This document shows positions 13,017 through 23,559 of a DNA stretch of 64,000 bases, piece after piece. How positions within the stretch are numbered: position 1 is the stretch's first letter; every line of letters begins with the position of its first letter. Below the pieces are notes generated by a model. The model saw only the letters and a program-made list of their open reading frames with translations, ran no database searches and was not told where the DNA came from. The stretch covers positions 62,001-126,000 of the forward strand of contig JADJQH010000002.1 in the NCBI GenBank assembly GCA_016712865.1, in the 5' to 3' direction. The stretch is from Dokdonella sp. GTDB taxonomy: Bacteria > Pseudomonadota > Gammaproteobacteria > Xanthomonadales > Rhodanobacteraceae. Both the position numbers and the translations under genes were made by a program.

Positions 13017-13703
13017 TTGAACCTGCTTGATGCCCAAAACCTGAGCCGCAGCGACACGATTGGCAGCCTGGAGCCTTTTGCATACCTGCTTGCCCGGGCT
13101 CAGTTGGCCGACGAGCGCAAGGCGGAATTGGCCCGCGACTTCCCGAACTACCCGAGCGCCGGCTTCTTTCCTCATGAACAGGCAGATTGTGGACCCAGCA
13201 TCAACCAGTTGATTGAAGAGTTGAGCTCGCCAGCCATTGCCGATGCCATCGGCCTACGCCTGGGGGTCGAGAATCTGAGCGGATTCCCGACCCTGGTGAC
13301 CATCTGTCGATCCCTCAATCGACGCCACGGCACCATCCACACCGACAGTCGCTCCAAGGTGGTGACTGCCCTGCTCTACCTGAATGAAGACTGGCCAGAC
13401 ACCAGCGATGGATGCCTGCGCTTCCTCAAGCGCGCCGACAGCATCGAGGACCTGGTCACCGGGGAAATCAAACCGCTGTACGGGAACCTGGTTGCATTCC
13501 GGCGCAGCGAAAATTCATACCATGGCCACCTGCCGTATGAAGGTGAGCGGCGCGTCATCCAGATTGCCTGGCTGACCAGCGATGAGGAAAAATTGCGCAA
13601 GGCCCGGCGCGGACGCTTGTCACGACTTTTCAAGAAATGGTTTGGTGCTATCGACCGCCACATTGGCGCCGCCCGCAAGGACGACGCTTCACATCTCGAT
13701 TGA
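13017..13703 (+). CDS. 2-oxoglutarate/Fe(II)-dependent oxygenase (prolyl-4-hydroxylase-like)
   Basis: 228 residues. The double-stranded beta-helix metal triad is visible: H108 and D110 in GTIHTDSRSK, and distal H169 (ENSYHGHLPY), with Arg 178/179 as the candidate 2-oxoglutarate anchor (EGERRVIQIAWL). The C-terminus is basic (RRGRLSRLFKKWFG). The family hydroxylates proteins or small molecules; the substrate is unknown. The best start is TTG 13017, as no ATG lies between the upstream stop at 12978 and the conserved region. It ends 14 bp before the secreted protease gene, so the two may be co-transcribed. There is no signal peptide. Confidence 0.8.
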   Translation: MNLLDAQNLSRSDTIGSLEPFAYLLARAQLADERKAELARDFPNYPSAGFFPHEQADCGPSINQLIEELSSPAIADAIGLRLGVENLSGFPTLVTICRSLNRRHGTIHTDSRSKVVTALLYLNEDWPDTSDGCLRFLKRADSIEDLVTGEIKPLYGNLVAFRRSENSYHGHLPYEGERRVIQIAWLTSDEEKLRKARRGRLSRLFKKWFGAIDRHIGAARKDDASHLD

Positions 13704-13717
13704 CCAGGATGCTGCAC

Positions 13718-15247
13718 ATGATGAATTACGCGCGGATTCTTCTCGTACCGCTGCTCGTGGTTGGAGCCGTCTCGGCGCAGGCACGCCAAGGACAGCCGCC
13801 CCCTGGCCTGACATCTCCGGAAAAGCTGCAAATTCAGACGCCGCAACTGCTGTTGCCGGCCATTGATGCCGAAGCCCTGCGCAGGATGGACGAGGACACG
13901 CGAAGCGGCCTGCCCGGTGCGCACGACAAGCGACTTGCCGTTGCCCATGGCTATTCCGTGAATGCCGATTCGAAGCGTGATGGCAGTTGGCAGATACTGG
14001 AAAACGGTGACCTGCTGTGGCGCCTCACGCTGCGGGTACCGGGTGCCACCGACTTGCACCTGGGTTTCGAAACCTATGAGCTGTCGGACGGCGCGCAACT
14101 CTGGGTAACAGGCTCGAACAACTACTATGAAGGGCCCTACGATGCAGCCGATGCGGCACCGCTGTGGGTTCCCGTCGTTCCCGGTGATTCCGCGACCATT
14201 GAACTGCGCCTGCCCGCCGGCAGCGCTATCGAAAACACTACGCTGGCCTTGACGCATGTCGGTGCCGGCTATCGCGACCTGTTCCATGCCGAACCGCGCA
14301 TTGGAAATCCGGGTGCTTCGGGCGCCTGCAACATCAACGTTGTCTGTCCGCTGGGCCAGCCCTACAGCGATGAAGCGCGTGCCCTGGCCTACTACGAGTT
14401 CCGGTCCGGCCCGACTACCTACATTTGCACCGCGACCCTGCTCAATGATGTTCCCGGCGACCGCAAGAACTATGCGCTGACGGCAGCCCATTGCATGTCA
14501 ACGCAAGCCGAAGTGGCCACCATGCGCCTGTACTGGAACTACCAGTCCACCAGCTGCGCATCGACCACGGGCTATTCCTTCCTGCAAAACCAGACCGGCG
14601 CCACCTTGCGTGCCACTCGCGCGGATGCAGACTTCACCCTCGTCGAGCTCAACCAGAACCCGGACCCGGCCTGGAACCTGTTCCATGCCGGCTGGGACGC
14701 AACGGGAATTGCGCCTGCCACGACCATTGGCCTCCACCATCCGAGCGGTGATGTTGCGAAGGTCACCCTCGGCCCGGCTCCGTCAGAAGGCAACAACTGC
14801 ATCGGAACCGGCGGCGGCAGCGTGAATACCCACTGGTTCACCGGTCCTTATGAGCAGGGCACCACCGAAGGCGGCTCATCCGGTTCCGGCGTATGGATTC
14901 CCGCAGGCGACTCAAGCGGTGCTGGCCGCCGCCTGATCGGCGTGCTATCCGGTGGAACCGCGCTTTGCGCGGGTACCTTGCCCGACAACGGATACGACTG
15001 CTACGGCAAATTCTCGGCAGGCTGGAACGGTCCTGCGGCAAGCTCGCGCCTGCGTGACTGGCTGGACCCGGCTTCCACTGGCACCCTGAGCGTTGGCGGC
15101 ATCAACAATGTGCAAACTACGGTCAATGTGGATTCTGTACTCGTCAATCGGGTGATATCGGAACGCCAGGCCACGCAGATGCGCGATGACGAGCGTGGTC
15201 CATTTGAACGTCCCTCGCCATTCAATCCGGGTGTGCGCAGGGACTGA
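13718..15247 (+). CDS. Secreted trypsin-fold serine endopeptidase, lysyl endopeptidase-like
   Basis: 509 residues. A signal peptide (MMNYARILLVPLLVVGAVSA, cleaved near AQA-RQ) is followed by a propeptide-like region of about 190 residues, then a chymotrypsin-fold domain. The catalytic triad is visible: His in ALTAAHCMS, Asp in ADFTLVELN and Ser in GGSSGSGVW. Several Cys residues (CNINVVCPLG, YICTATLL, NCIGTG, TALCAG, YDCYG) suggest disulphides as in Achromobacter and Lysobacter lysyl endopeptidases. It is likely an extracellular digestive protease. The start at ATG 13718 is preceded by AGGA at proper spacing; the frame extends further upstream without a site. A pro-region and exported fate are inferred from sequence layout. 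Confidence 0.88.
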   Translation: MMNYARILLVPLLVVGAVSAQARQGQPPPGLTSPEKLQIQTPQLLLPAIDAEALRRMDEDTRSGLPGAHDKRLAVAHGYSVNADSKRDGSWQILENGDLLWRLTLRVPGATDLHLGFETYELSDGAQLWVTGSNNYYEGPYDAADAAPLWVPVVPGDSATIELRLPAGSAIENTTLALTHVGAGYRDLFHAEPRIGNPGASGACNINVVCPLGQPYSDEARALAYYEFRSGPTTYICTATLLNDVPGDRKNYALTAAHCMSTQAEVATMRLYWNYQSTSCASTTGYSFLQNQTGATLRATRADADFTLVELNQNPDPAWNLFHAGWDATGIAPATTIGLHHPSGDVAKVTLGPAPSEGNNCIGTGGGSVNTHWFTGPYEQGTTEGGSSGSGVWIPAGDSSGAGRRLIGVLSGGTALCAGTLPDNGYDCYGKFSAGWNGPAASSRLRDWLDPASTGTLSVGGINNVQTTVNVDSVLVNRVISERQATQMRDDERGPFERPSPFNPGVRRD

Positions 15248-15319
15248 TTCAAGAACTTGCCAAGGCAGCAGCAAACCAGTTCCGTATTGTCTAAGGTCAA
15301 GCAGGTGGAACCTTGATTT

Positions 15320-15350
15320 CGTTCATGGTTCGACGGGCTCACCACGAACG
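15320..15350. repeat. REP-like palindromic element
   Basis: An imperfect inverted repeat: CGTTCATGGT at the left and ACCACGAACG at the right, one mismatch, with TCGACGGGCTC between. The motif resembles the short repetitive extragenic palindromes that are scattered in many proteobacterial genomes. It lies between the convergent protease and dapB genes, a usual place for such elements, and may serve as transcript end for both. Only one copy is in the window. Confidence 0.5.
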
Positions 15351-15382
15351 GTCTGAGGTTGATCAGCTCTCCCCAAAAAGGC

Positions 15383-16162
15383 TCACAGCCCCAGCACGGA
15401 TTCCAGCGTATATCGGCCCGGTTCACGGCCGCACAGCCAGCGCGCCGCGACCAGTGCGCCACGTGCAAACAGGCGCCGGTCCGTTGCCCGATGGACCAGT
15501 TCGATGCGCTCACCGGACCCGACCAGGCGAACCTCATGTTCGCCGATGATGTCGCCCCCGCGCATCACCGAAAAGCCGATGCCCTGCGACGGCCGCAGGC
15601 CTTTCCTGTCCAATGGCAAAAGCGGCTCGCCTGTGCCGCGTGCTCCGCGCACCCGTTCACCCAGCATCAAGGCCGTGCCTGAAGGCGCATCCTGCTTGTT
15701 GCGGTGGTGGGCTTCGAGAATCTCGCAATCCCAATCCGGCAAAAGGCGTGAGGCTTCCGCGGCCACATGGGCCAACACCGCCACGCCAAGACTGAAATTT
15801 GCCGCCCACAACACGGGGATTCGTTCACTGGCTGCCAGCAGGGAAGCCGATTGCCGCCCGCTCAAACCGGTCGAACCACTGACCAACGCGAGCTTGCGCT
15901 CCAGCGCCAGTTCCAATGCCGAATCAAACCCCGCCGCACCCGAGAAATCCACCAGCACCTGCGCGCCCGTTTCATCCGCAAGCGAAGTGCTGAAAGGCAC
16001 TCCAGGACAATCGACGGCCGGCTCGACTGCCGCCGACGCATCGGCCCGCACCAGTGCAGCAACAATCGCCAGGTCGGTGCGCTCGGCTGCCGCATCGAGC
16101 AATGCCTGCCCCATGCGCCCGCGCGCACCGTGGATTGCCACTCGGGTTACCCCATCTGCCAC
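15383..16162 (-). CDS. dapB: 4-hydroxy-tetrahydrodipicolinate reductase
   Basis: 259 residues. N-terminal Rossmann nucleotide motif GARGRMGQAL (about 12-21); catalytic and substrate region EILEAHHRNKQDAPSGTAL with the His pair, Lys and the SGT that binds dipicolinate. It reduces the heterocyclic intermediate with NAD(P)H in the diaminopimelate/lysine pathway, feeding peptidoglycan. It follows dnaJ by about 100 bp on the same strand and could be partly co-transcribed. Confidence 0.95.
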   Translation of the reverse strand: MADGVTRVAIHGARGRMGQALLDAAAERTDLAIVAALVRADASAAVEPAVDCPGVPFSTSLADETGAQVLVDFSGAAGFDSALELALERKLALVSGSTGLSGRQSASLLAASERIPVLWAANFSLGVAVLAHVAAEASRLLPDWDCEILEAHHRNKQDAPSGTALMLGERVRGARGTGEPLLPLDRKGLRPSQGIGFSVMRGGDIIGEHEVRLVGSGERIELVHRATDRRLFARGALVAARWLCGREPGRYTLESVLGL

Positions 16163-16173
16163 GTATCACCCAT

Positions 16174-16208
16174 GCAAAGGTTTTCGATGAGGCAAGGGTA
16201 ACCTTTGC
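16174..16208 (-). terminator. Possible hairpin between dnaJ and dapB
   Basis: A nine-base stem (GCAAAGGTT / AACCTTTGC) with a 17-base loop lies in the dnaJ-dapB gap. No strong T run follows, so it may be an attenuator or simply an RNA-processing structure. Weak evidence. Confidence 0.3.
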
Positions 16209-16261
16209 CACCACGCGGGCGCCAATGGCACGACGTGCACGCGCATACATGCGCAACGCAA

Positions 16262-17386
16262 TCAGGACGTGACGCGATCCCAAAACTGTTTGACGCCATC
16301 GAGCCAGCTGCGATTGCGCGGCGAATGGGTATGCGCGTTCTCGCCGCCGAAGCTGGCGTCGAGTTCTTCGATCAGCTCGCGTTGGCGCGCTGTCAGCTTG
16401 ACCGGGGTTTCCAGCACCACGCGACACAACAAGTCGCCGGTTTCGCCATTGCGCACGGATTTCACACCCTTGCCGCGCAAGCGGAACAGCTTGCCGGTCT
16501 GGGTTTCCGCCGGAATGCTGATGCGCGCCTCGCCGCCCAGGGTAGGCACATTCAGTTCCGCGCCCAGCGAGGCTTGGCCGAAACGTATCGGCACCTCGCA
16601 ATAGAGATCGTTGCCATCGCGCTTGAAAATGGCGTGTTCGCGAACGCGAACTTCGACATAGAGATCGCCCGGAACCGTTCCCGGCGGACCAGCCTCGCCC
16701 TGCCCGCTCAGGCGGATGCGATCACCGTTGTCCACGCCCGCTGGAATCTTGACCTCCAGGGTGCGTTCATCATTGACCCTGCCCTCGCCGCGACAGCTTC
16801 GACACGGGTTGCTGATGGTCTTGCCGCTGCCTGCGCAATGCGGACAGGTTTGCTGCACGGAGAAGATGCCGTTCTGCATGCGCACCCGACCGTGCCCACG
16901 GCAGGTATCGCAGCGGGAAGTCTTGCCGTCTTGCGAGCCGCTGCCTTCACACTCCGCGCAGGCGACCAGGGTGGGCACTTCGATCTTGCGATCAATGCCG
17001 AAAACGGCTTCTTCGAGATCGAGTTCCATCAGGTAGCGTAGATCCGAGCCGCGTTGTGCGCGCCCACGCCGACCGCCGCCCATGCCGAAAATGTCGCTGA
17101 AGATGTCGCCGAATATGTCGCCAACATCACCGGAGAAGCCACCACCGCCATGGCCGTGTTCGAAGGCGGCATGCCCATGCTGGTCATACATCGCGCGCTT
17201 TCGCGCATCGCCGAGGATCTCGTAGGCTTCCTTGGCTTCCTTGAACCGTTCCTGCGCCTGTGGATCATCCGGGCAGCGATCCGGATGACACTTCATGGCC
17301 AATCGGCGGAATGCCTTCTTCAGGTCATCTTCCGAGGCACTGCGCTCGACGCCGAGCACTTCGTAGTAATCGCGTTTGCTGCTCAT
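16262..17386 (-). CDS. dnaJ: Chaperone protein DnaJ (Hsp40)
   Basis: 374 residues from ATG 17386 ([18 protein letters not shown]); a longer frame upstream is not conserved. The J domain has the HPD tripeptide ([10 protein letters not shown]). A Gly/Phe-rich linker ([17 protein letters not shown]) follows, then four CxxCxGxG zinc motifs ([32 protein letters not shown]) and the C-terminal substrate-binding domains. It stimulates DnaK ATPase and delivers substrates. Last gene of hrcA-grpE-dnaK-dnaJ, separated from dnaK by a hairpin. Confidence 0.97.
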   Translation of the reverse strand: MSSKRDYYEVLGVERSASEDDLKKAFRRLAMKCHPDRCPDDPQAQERFKEAKEAYEILGDARKRAMYDQHGHAAFEHGHGGGGFSGDVGDIFGDIFSDIFGMGGGRRGRAQRGSDLRYLMELDLEEAVFGIDRKIEVPTLVACAECEGSGSQDGKTSRCDTCRGHGRVRMQNGIFSVQQTCPHCAGSGKTISNPCRSCRGEGRVNDERTLEVKIPAGVDNGDRIRLSGQGEAGPPGTVPGDLYVEVRVREHAIFKRDGNDLYCEVPIRFGQASLGAELNVPTLGGEARISIPAETQTGKLFRLRGKGVKSVRNGETGDLLCRVVLETPVKLTARQRELIEELDASFGGENAHTHSPRNRSWLDGVKQFWDRVTS

Positions 17387-17421
17387 ATCGAAACCGGGCG
17401 CTGCATCCGTGTTGGCTGAAA

Positions 17422-17472
17422 ACGTCAAAGGCGGAACGGCCGCCTGCCGACACGCAGGTTACCGTTCCGCCT
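17422..17472 (-). terminator. dnaK-dnaJ intergenic hairpin, partial terminator or attenuator
   Basis: A perfect 11-base inverted repeat AGGCGGAACGG (17429-17439) / CCGTTCCGCCT (17462-17472) encloses a 22-base loop. On the minus strand it is followed by TTTGACGTTTTC. It lies after the dnaK stop and before dnaJ. It could cut read-through so that less DnaJ than DnaK is made, or stabilise the dnaK message end. Confidence 0.6.
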
Positions 17473-17484
17473 CGTGGTTCCAGA

Positions 17485-19398
<1,914 letters not shown>

Positions 19399-19516
19399 TT
19401 GATTCTCTCTCCCAAATCATTCATTCGGCCATGCTGGCCACTGGCGCAGAAACTGGGGTTGGCATGGCGGAATTCAAGCGCGATTGCCGCGCAGGCGCCC
19501 AGCCCGACCCACGGTC

Positions 19517-20053
19517 CTATACGGCTTGCGCGACATTGACCAAGGCCGGTCGCAACAGGCGCTCGTTCAACACATACCCTTTCTGCAGGACGGCAACCAC
19601 GCTGTTGGGCGCGGCACCGTCCACTTCCACCATGGCCATGGCCTGATGGCGCTCCGGATCGAAGGCCTGACCGACGGGATCAACCGTCTCCAGGCCGTTT
19701 GCAGAGGTCACCCGCAGCAATTCCTTGAGGGTCAGCTCAACACCGGCCTGCAGGCCGCTGCGGTCATCCGCATTGACGGAAAGCCCGCGTTCGAGGTTGT
19801 CGATCACCGGCAACAGGGCCGCAAGCAAGCGCTCATTGGCAAACTTGCGCGCCTGCTCCAGATCGCGCTGCAGGCGCTTGCGCTGATTGTCGAGCTCGGC
19901 GCGTTCGCGCAACAGCAATTCGCGCATCTCGCCGAGCTTGGCTTCGTATTCCGCCATGAGCTGGTTCATGGCCTCATCGCCCGCGCCCACGCGCGAAGTA
20001 TCCTGGCCTGCTTCGACCTCGGCATCGCCGCGATTGGGTTCCGTGTTTTGCAT
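19517..20053 (-). CDS. grpE: Nucleotide exchange factor GrpE
   Basis: 178 residues. The long N-terminal helix/coiled coil (EAKLGEMRELLLRERAELDNQRKRL) is followed by the four-helix bundle and beta-wing domain with FDPERHQAMAMVE and AVLQKGYVLNERLLRPALV, diagnostic of GrpE. It releases ADP from DnaK. Two adjacent ATGs occur at 20056 and 20053; GGAGGG directly before them favours 20053. It is 147 bp downstream of hrcA and about 140 bp downstream of the sigma-32 promoter. Confidence 0.96.
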   Translation of the reverse strand: MQNTEPNRGDAEVEAGQDTSRVGAGDEAMNQLMAEYEAKLGEMRELLLRERAELDNQRKRLQRDLEQARKFANERLLAALLPVIDNLERGLSVNADDRSGLQAGVELTLKELLRVTSANGLETVDPVGQAFDPERHQAMAMVEVDGAAPNSVVAVLQKGYVLNERLLRPALVNVAQAV

Positions 20054-20200
20054 CATCCCTCCGCACAAGATTGGTGGCCGGCGGAGCCGTATCGAAAGGC
20101 TCCAGGCCGTCATTTCCAGACAGGTTTGATCGGCGCAAGCGCGAATGAGAATCCACCCTGCCGCGGCAGTCGAATGCGTGACGCCTGCGCCCCGCCTCCG

Positions 20201-21259
20201 CTATGGGGTCGCTCCGCTCCGGTTCAAGGCTCCGGAGATCAGTTGGGCGGTGGTGGCAACCACGGGAATCACCCGCTCATAGGCCATGCGCGTGGGACCG
20301 ATCACGCCCAGCACGCCGAGTACGCGATTGCCCACGCCATAGGGAGCCGTCACCAGCGAATAATTGTCGAGCGCGGCAAAGCCCGATTCCTCGCCAATGA
20401 ACAGGCGTACGCCGTCGGCGCGCGAACAGCGTTCCAGCAACTGCAACAGATCACGCTTGCGCTGGAATGCCTCGAACAGGTCACGCAGGCGGTCGATTTC
20501 CGACAGCTCATGCACGCCCATCAGGTTGGTTTGCCCGGAAACCAGCACATCGCTGTCGCCGGGCACCTGGAACGATTGTTGGGCCACGTCTACGGCTGCC
20601 AGCAGCAAGCGGTTCAGCCGCGCGCCCTCCTCGGTGATGTCGCGCAACAGGCGGCGGCGGATTTCGTCCAGGCGCATGCCGGCGTAGTTTGCGTTGAGGA
20701 AATTGGCGGTCTGCTCCAGTTCGCTTGGCGAATAGGCGTGCTGGGTTTCAATGACGCGGTTTTGCACCTGGCCGTCGGCGAAAACCAGGATCACCAGGAT
20801 GCGGCCGGCATCCAGGGTGACGAAATCAATATGGCGGAACGGAAACTCCTCGTGCTTGGGAACGCTGACCACGCCGACAAAGCGGGTGATCTGCGAGAGC
20901 AAGGCACTGGCGCTGCCAAGCAAGGCCGGCGTGGCGGCTCCGGTCGGCAGTTCGCGGCGCAATTGCTCGACCTGCGGCTCGCCAAGCGGGCGCATTTCCA
21001 ACAGGCTGTCGACGAACATGCGATAACCCTGAGCGGTCGGTACGCGACCGGCCGAGGTATGCGGTGCCGCCACCAGGCCGGCTTCCTCCAGGTCGGACAT
21101 GATGTTGCGGATGGTGGCCGGGCTCACGTCCAGCCCCGACGACTTGGCCAGGGTGCGCGAACCAACCGGCTGGCCATCGGCAATGTATTGCGCAATCAGG
21201 GACCGCAACAGGCTGCGCGAGCGCGCATCCAGCGAGTCGGAATGTCCAGCGGCTTTCAT
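20201..21259 (-). CDS. hrcA: Heat-inducible transcription repressor HrcA
   Basis: 352 residues from ATG 21259 (MKAAGHSDSLDARSRSLL); the frame is open further upstream but into the dispersed repeat and is unlike the family. The N-terminal winged helix has QPVGSRTLAK and DVSPATIRNIMSDLEEAGL, followed by HTSAGRVPTAQGYRMFVD. The C-terminal GAF-like region contains VMGVIGP-type sequence LGVLGVIGPTRMAYERVI. HrcA binds CIRCE operators (usually at groESL). I saw no CIRCE inverted repeat upstream of hrcA, grpE or dnaK here. Confidence 0.95.
   Translation of the reverse strand: MKAAGHSDSLDARSRSLLRSLIAQYIADGQPVGSRTLAKSSGLDVSPATIRNIMSDLEEAGLVAAPHTSAGRVPTAQGYRMFVDSLLEMRPLGEPQVEQLRRELPTGAATPALLGSASALLSQITRFVGVVSVPKHEEFPFRHIDFVTLDAGRILVILVFADGQVQNRVIETQHAYSPSELEQTANFLNANYAGMRLDEIRRRLLRDITEEGARLNRLLLAAVDVAQQSFQVPGDSDVLVSGQTNLMGVHELSEIDRLRDLFEAFQRKRDLLQLLERCSRADGVRLFIGEESGFAALDNYSLVTAPYGVGNRVLGVLGVIGPTRMAYERVIPVVATTAQLISGALNRSGATP
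20203..20228 (-). promoter_or_regulatory. Sigma-32 heat-shock promoter for grpE-dnaK-dnaJ
   Basis: On the minus strand CTTGAA (20228-20223) and CCCCAT (20208-20203) are separated by 14 bases, a full match to the sigma-32 -35 and -10 elements. The whole promoter lies within the last nine codons of hrcA and overlaps its TAG stop. It would initiate near 20195, giving a leader of about 140 bases before grpE. Confidence 0.8.
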
Positions 21260-21387
21260 GCGCACAGCATACAAGCCCGTCATGGGCCGGCGGAAGCAGA
21301 CCCGGCATGTGCCATCCGGTTCGCCGTGGACTGCCGGTACAAACCCACCGCCCGGACCTGCGACAATGCCGCCCCGACTCACCGATT

Positions 21388-21549
21388 CAGGCAAACGCTG
21401 ATCAGGTCGTCGTCCCGGCGAGGCGTTTCACAACAGCCGAAGGGCTGGTCAAGCCGGGATCCATTTTGATTCCGATGGCAGTTTTTTTAAAGCCAAATGG
21501 ATTCCGGCTTGTGCCGGAATGACGGCAAAACAACTTGATCAGCCCTGCC
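21388..21549. repeat. Dispersed MITE-like repeat, copy A
   Basis: A non-coding element of about 160 bp between hrcA and recN. Its core (21407-21470) matches the reverse complement of 36223-36286 at about 56 of 64 positions by hand count. The ends carry inverted CTGATCA sequences (near 21398 and 21537). The interior contains smaller palindromes, such as ATTCCGGC / GCCGGAAT near 21501-21520. No coding capacity. It lies 5' of recN and at the upstream side of hrcA, so it may sit in their promoter region. Confidence 0.75.
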
Positions 21550-21575
21550 ATCGCAAACTCACTACAGGCGCCTGC

Positions 21576-23249
21576 ATGCTGCGTTCGCTTTACGTCAAGG
21601 ATCTGGCCATCGTCGATGAAGTGGAGGTCGCCGTCGGCGCGGGGCTTTCCGTGGTGACAGGCGAAACCGGCGCCGGCAAGTCCCTACTGGTGGATGCGCT
21701 GGTCTTGCTCTCGGGTGGGCGTGCGGACGCCGGCGTGGTTCGGCATGGGTGCGAGCGCGCCGAGCTTTCCGCCGAATTTGACATCTCGGCAAACCCGGGC
21801 TTGCTGGATTGGCTGCGCGACGAGGAACTCGATGACGGCCAAGGCTGCCAGCTGCGCCGGGTAATCCGCAGCGAAGGCAGCTCGCGGGCGTGGATCAATG
21901 GCCGCCCAGTCACCCTTGGCCAGATGAAGGTGCTGGGTGCGCAGTTGATCGAGATCCATGGCCAGCATGAGCATCAAGCCCTGCTGGAACGCGCCCAGCA
22001 ACTGGCCCTGCTGGATGCCTATGCCGATCACCACCAACAGTTGCAGGACCTGCGCACGATGGTCGGCGAATGGAAATCCATCCATGAGCGCATCGCCGCC
22101 ATTTCAAGCCACGAAGATCCAAACGAACGCATCGAGTGGCTGAATCACCAGTTGGCCGAACTCGATTCGATTGCACTCGCGCCCGAGGATCTGGCCAGGC
22201 TCGAAGAAACCCATCGTCGACTGGCGAACTCCGGCCAATTGATGACCGCATGCAGCCATCTCGCCGAGTTGCTGGATGCCGATTCCGAATTCAGCCTCTC
22301 CCAGTTGCTTACGCGCGCGGTCGGCGAAAGCCATCGACTGGCAGGCCTTGACCCGGCCACGCAAGCCACCGCGGAGCTGCTGGAGTCGGCAAGCATCCAC
22401 GTCAGCGAATCCATCGATGCGCTGCGGCGTTACCAGGATGCTCTGGCACTGGATCCGGAACGCCTGGCGGAAATCGAAAGCCAGCTCGGCAGGCTGCATG
22501 ACCTGGCCCGCAAACATCGCCGCCCGGTCGGGGAACTCGAAGCACACGCCCAGCAACTGCGGGGCGAATTGGAAGCCCTGGCCAATGCTGGCGGTGAGCT
22601 GGAAAGGCTCGGTCGCGAGCGAAACGCACTGCTTGCCCGATACGCGGAATCATGCGCACGCCTGGGCGAGTCGCGCCGACGCGCAGGCGCCGAGCTTTCC
22701 GCGTCGGTCAATGCCTTGCTCGGCGAACTGGGCATGGCGGGCGGGCAGTTCTCGGTTGCCCTGGAATCCACCAACAACACCGAGCCCGACTCCCAGGGTG
22801 GCGAGCGTTGCGAATTCCTGGTCAGTGCCAATCCCGGCCAGCCCCTGCGTCCGCTGCGCAAGGTGGCCTCGGGAGGCGAGTTGTCGCGCATCGGCCTGGC
22901 CATCGAAGTAGCCGCGCTGGGCATGGACGAAGTGGGCACCATGGTGTTCGATGAAGTCGACGCCGGCATCGGCGGCGCTGTCGCCGAAGTGGTTGGCCAG
23001 AAATTGCGCCGGCTCGGCAGCCGCCGGCAAGTTCTCTGCGTGACCCACCTGCCCCAGGTGGCCGCACAAGGGCATGCCCACCTCATGGTGAGCAAGTTGG
23101 CGAGCGAGGGTGGTACCCGCACGCAGATTGAACACTTGTCCGGCGACGCCAGGCGCGACGAGCTGGCACGCATGCTTGGCGGCATCAAGATTTCCCCCGA
23201 AACTCTGGCCCACGCGGAACAGATGCTGCGCTCGGCAACTCGAAGCTGA
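21576..23249 (+). CDS. recN: DNA repair protein RecN
   Basis: 557 residues from ATG 21576 (MLRSLYVKDLAIVDEVEV). SMC-like ATPase: Walker A GETGAGKSLLVDAL near 31-44, a long coiled-coil middle, the signature VASGGELSRIGLAIE and Walker B TMVFDEVDAGIGG, then the D-loop/His region VLCVTHLPQVAAQGHAHL. It promotes double-strand-break repair with RecA. An in-frame upstream extension to 21519 runs through the repeat and is not conserved. Confidence 0.96.
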   Translation: MLRSLYVKDLAIVDEVEVAVGAGLSVVTGETGAGKSLLVDALVLLSGGRADAGVVRHGCERAELSAEFDISANPGLLDWLRDEELDDGQGCQLRRVIRSEGSSRAWINGRPVTLGQMKVLGAQLIEIHGQHEHQALLERAQQLALLDAYADHHQQLQDLRTMVGEWKSIHERIAAISSHEDPNERIEWLNHQLAELDSIALAPEDLARLEETHRRLANSGQLMTACSHLAELLDADSEFSLSQLLTRAVGESHRLAGLDPATQATAELLESASIHVSESIDALRRYQDALALDPERLAEIESQLGRLHDLARKHRRPVGELEAHAQQLRGELEALANAGGELERLGRERNALLARYAESCARLGESRRRAGAELSASVNALLGELGMAGGQFSVALESTNNTEPDSQGGERCEFLVSANPGQPLRPLRKVASGGELSRIGLAIEVAALGMDEVGTMVFDEVDAGIGGAVAEVVGQKLRRLGSRRQVLCVTHLPQVAAQGHAHLMVSKLASEGGTRTQIEHLSGDARRDELARMLGGIKISPETLAHAEQMLRSATRS

Positions 23250-23346
23250 ACATTCCGCGCCACGCAACCAGTTGGCAACATGCAGTTAACCGGCTTGGAA
23301 TACTCGATGAGTAGGCTGTCCAGCGTTTTCCCAAACGCAGAAGGAC

Positions 23347-23559
23347 ATGCAAACTCAGAGGGTTTTCGAAGCCAACATCTTTGGCTACCGCCTGGACAGG
23401 ATCGATGAAGACAGTCCACGCCCGGGACACTACGAAGTGAGTACTTCCGACGGCAAGCGGCCACTGGCGAGCTTCGCGGATCGCCGGTCCGCCGAGGAAT
23501 TCATCCTGCGCAGCGAGTTGAGCACGCACCAGATAGGCCCGCGAACACCGGCCTATTGA
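23347..23559 (+). CDS. Small hypothetical protein
   Basis: 70 residues: MQTQRVFEANIFGYRLDRID at the start, ending QIGPRTPAY. ATG 23347 has a good ribosome-binding site (GAAGGAC). The protein is soluble and mixed alpha/beta in composition, with the central run GHYEVSTSDGKRPLASFADRR resembling a short domain of the kind that reports an amino-acid pair per strand, but I recognise no family. It stands alone, 97 bp after recN and 175 bp before arsC, on the same strand. Codon use and the RBS argue for a real gene. Confidence 0.6.
   Translation: MQTQRVFEANIFGYRLDRIDEDSPRPGHYEVSTSDGKRPLASFADRRSAEEFILRSELSTHQIGPRTPAY

Noticed and set aside
20114-20200. Search for a CIRCE operator in the hrcA-grpE-dnaK region
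   Set aside because: No TTAGCACTC-N9-GAGTGCTAA or near match was found in this gap or upstream of hrcA and dnaK.
19484-21469. 661-codon open frame on the plus strand opposite grpE and hrcA
   Set aside because: Antisense of two well supported genes and it runs into the dispersed repeat.
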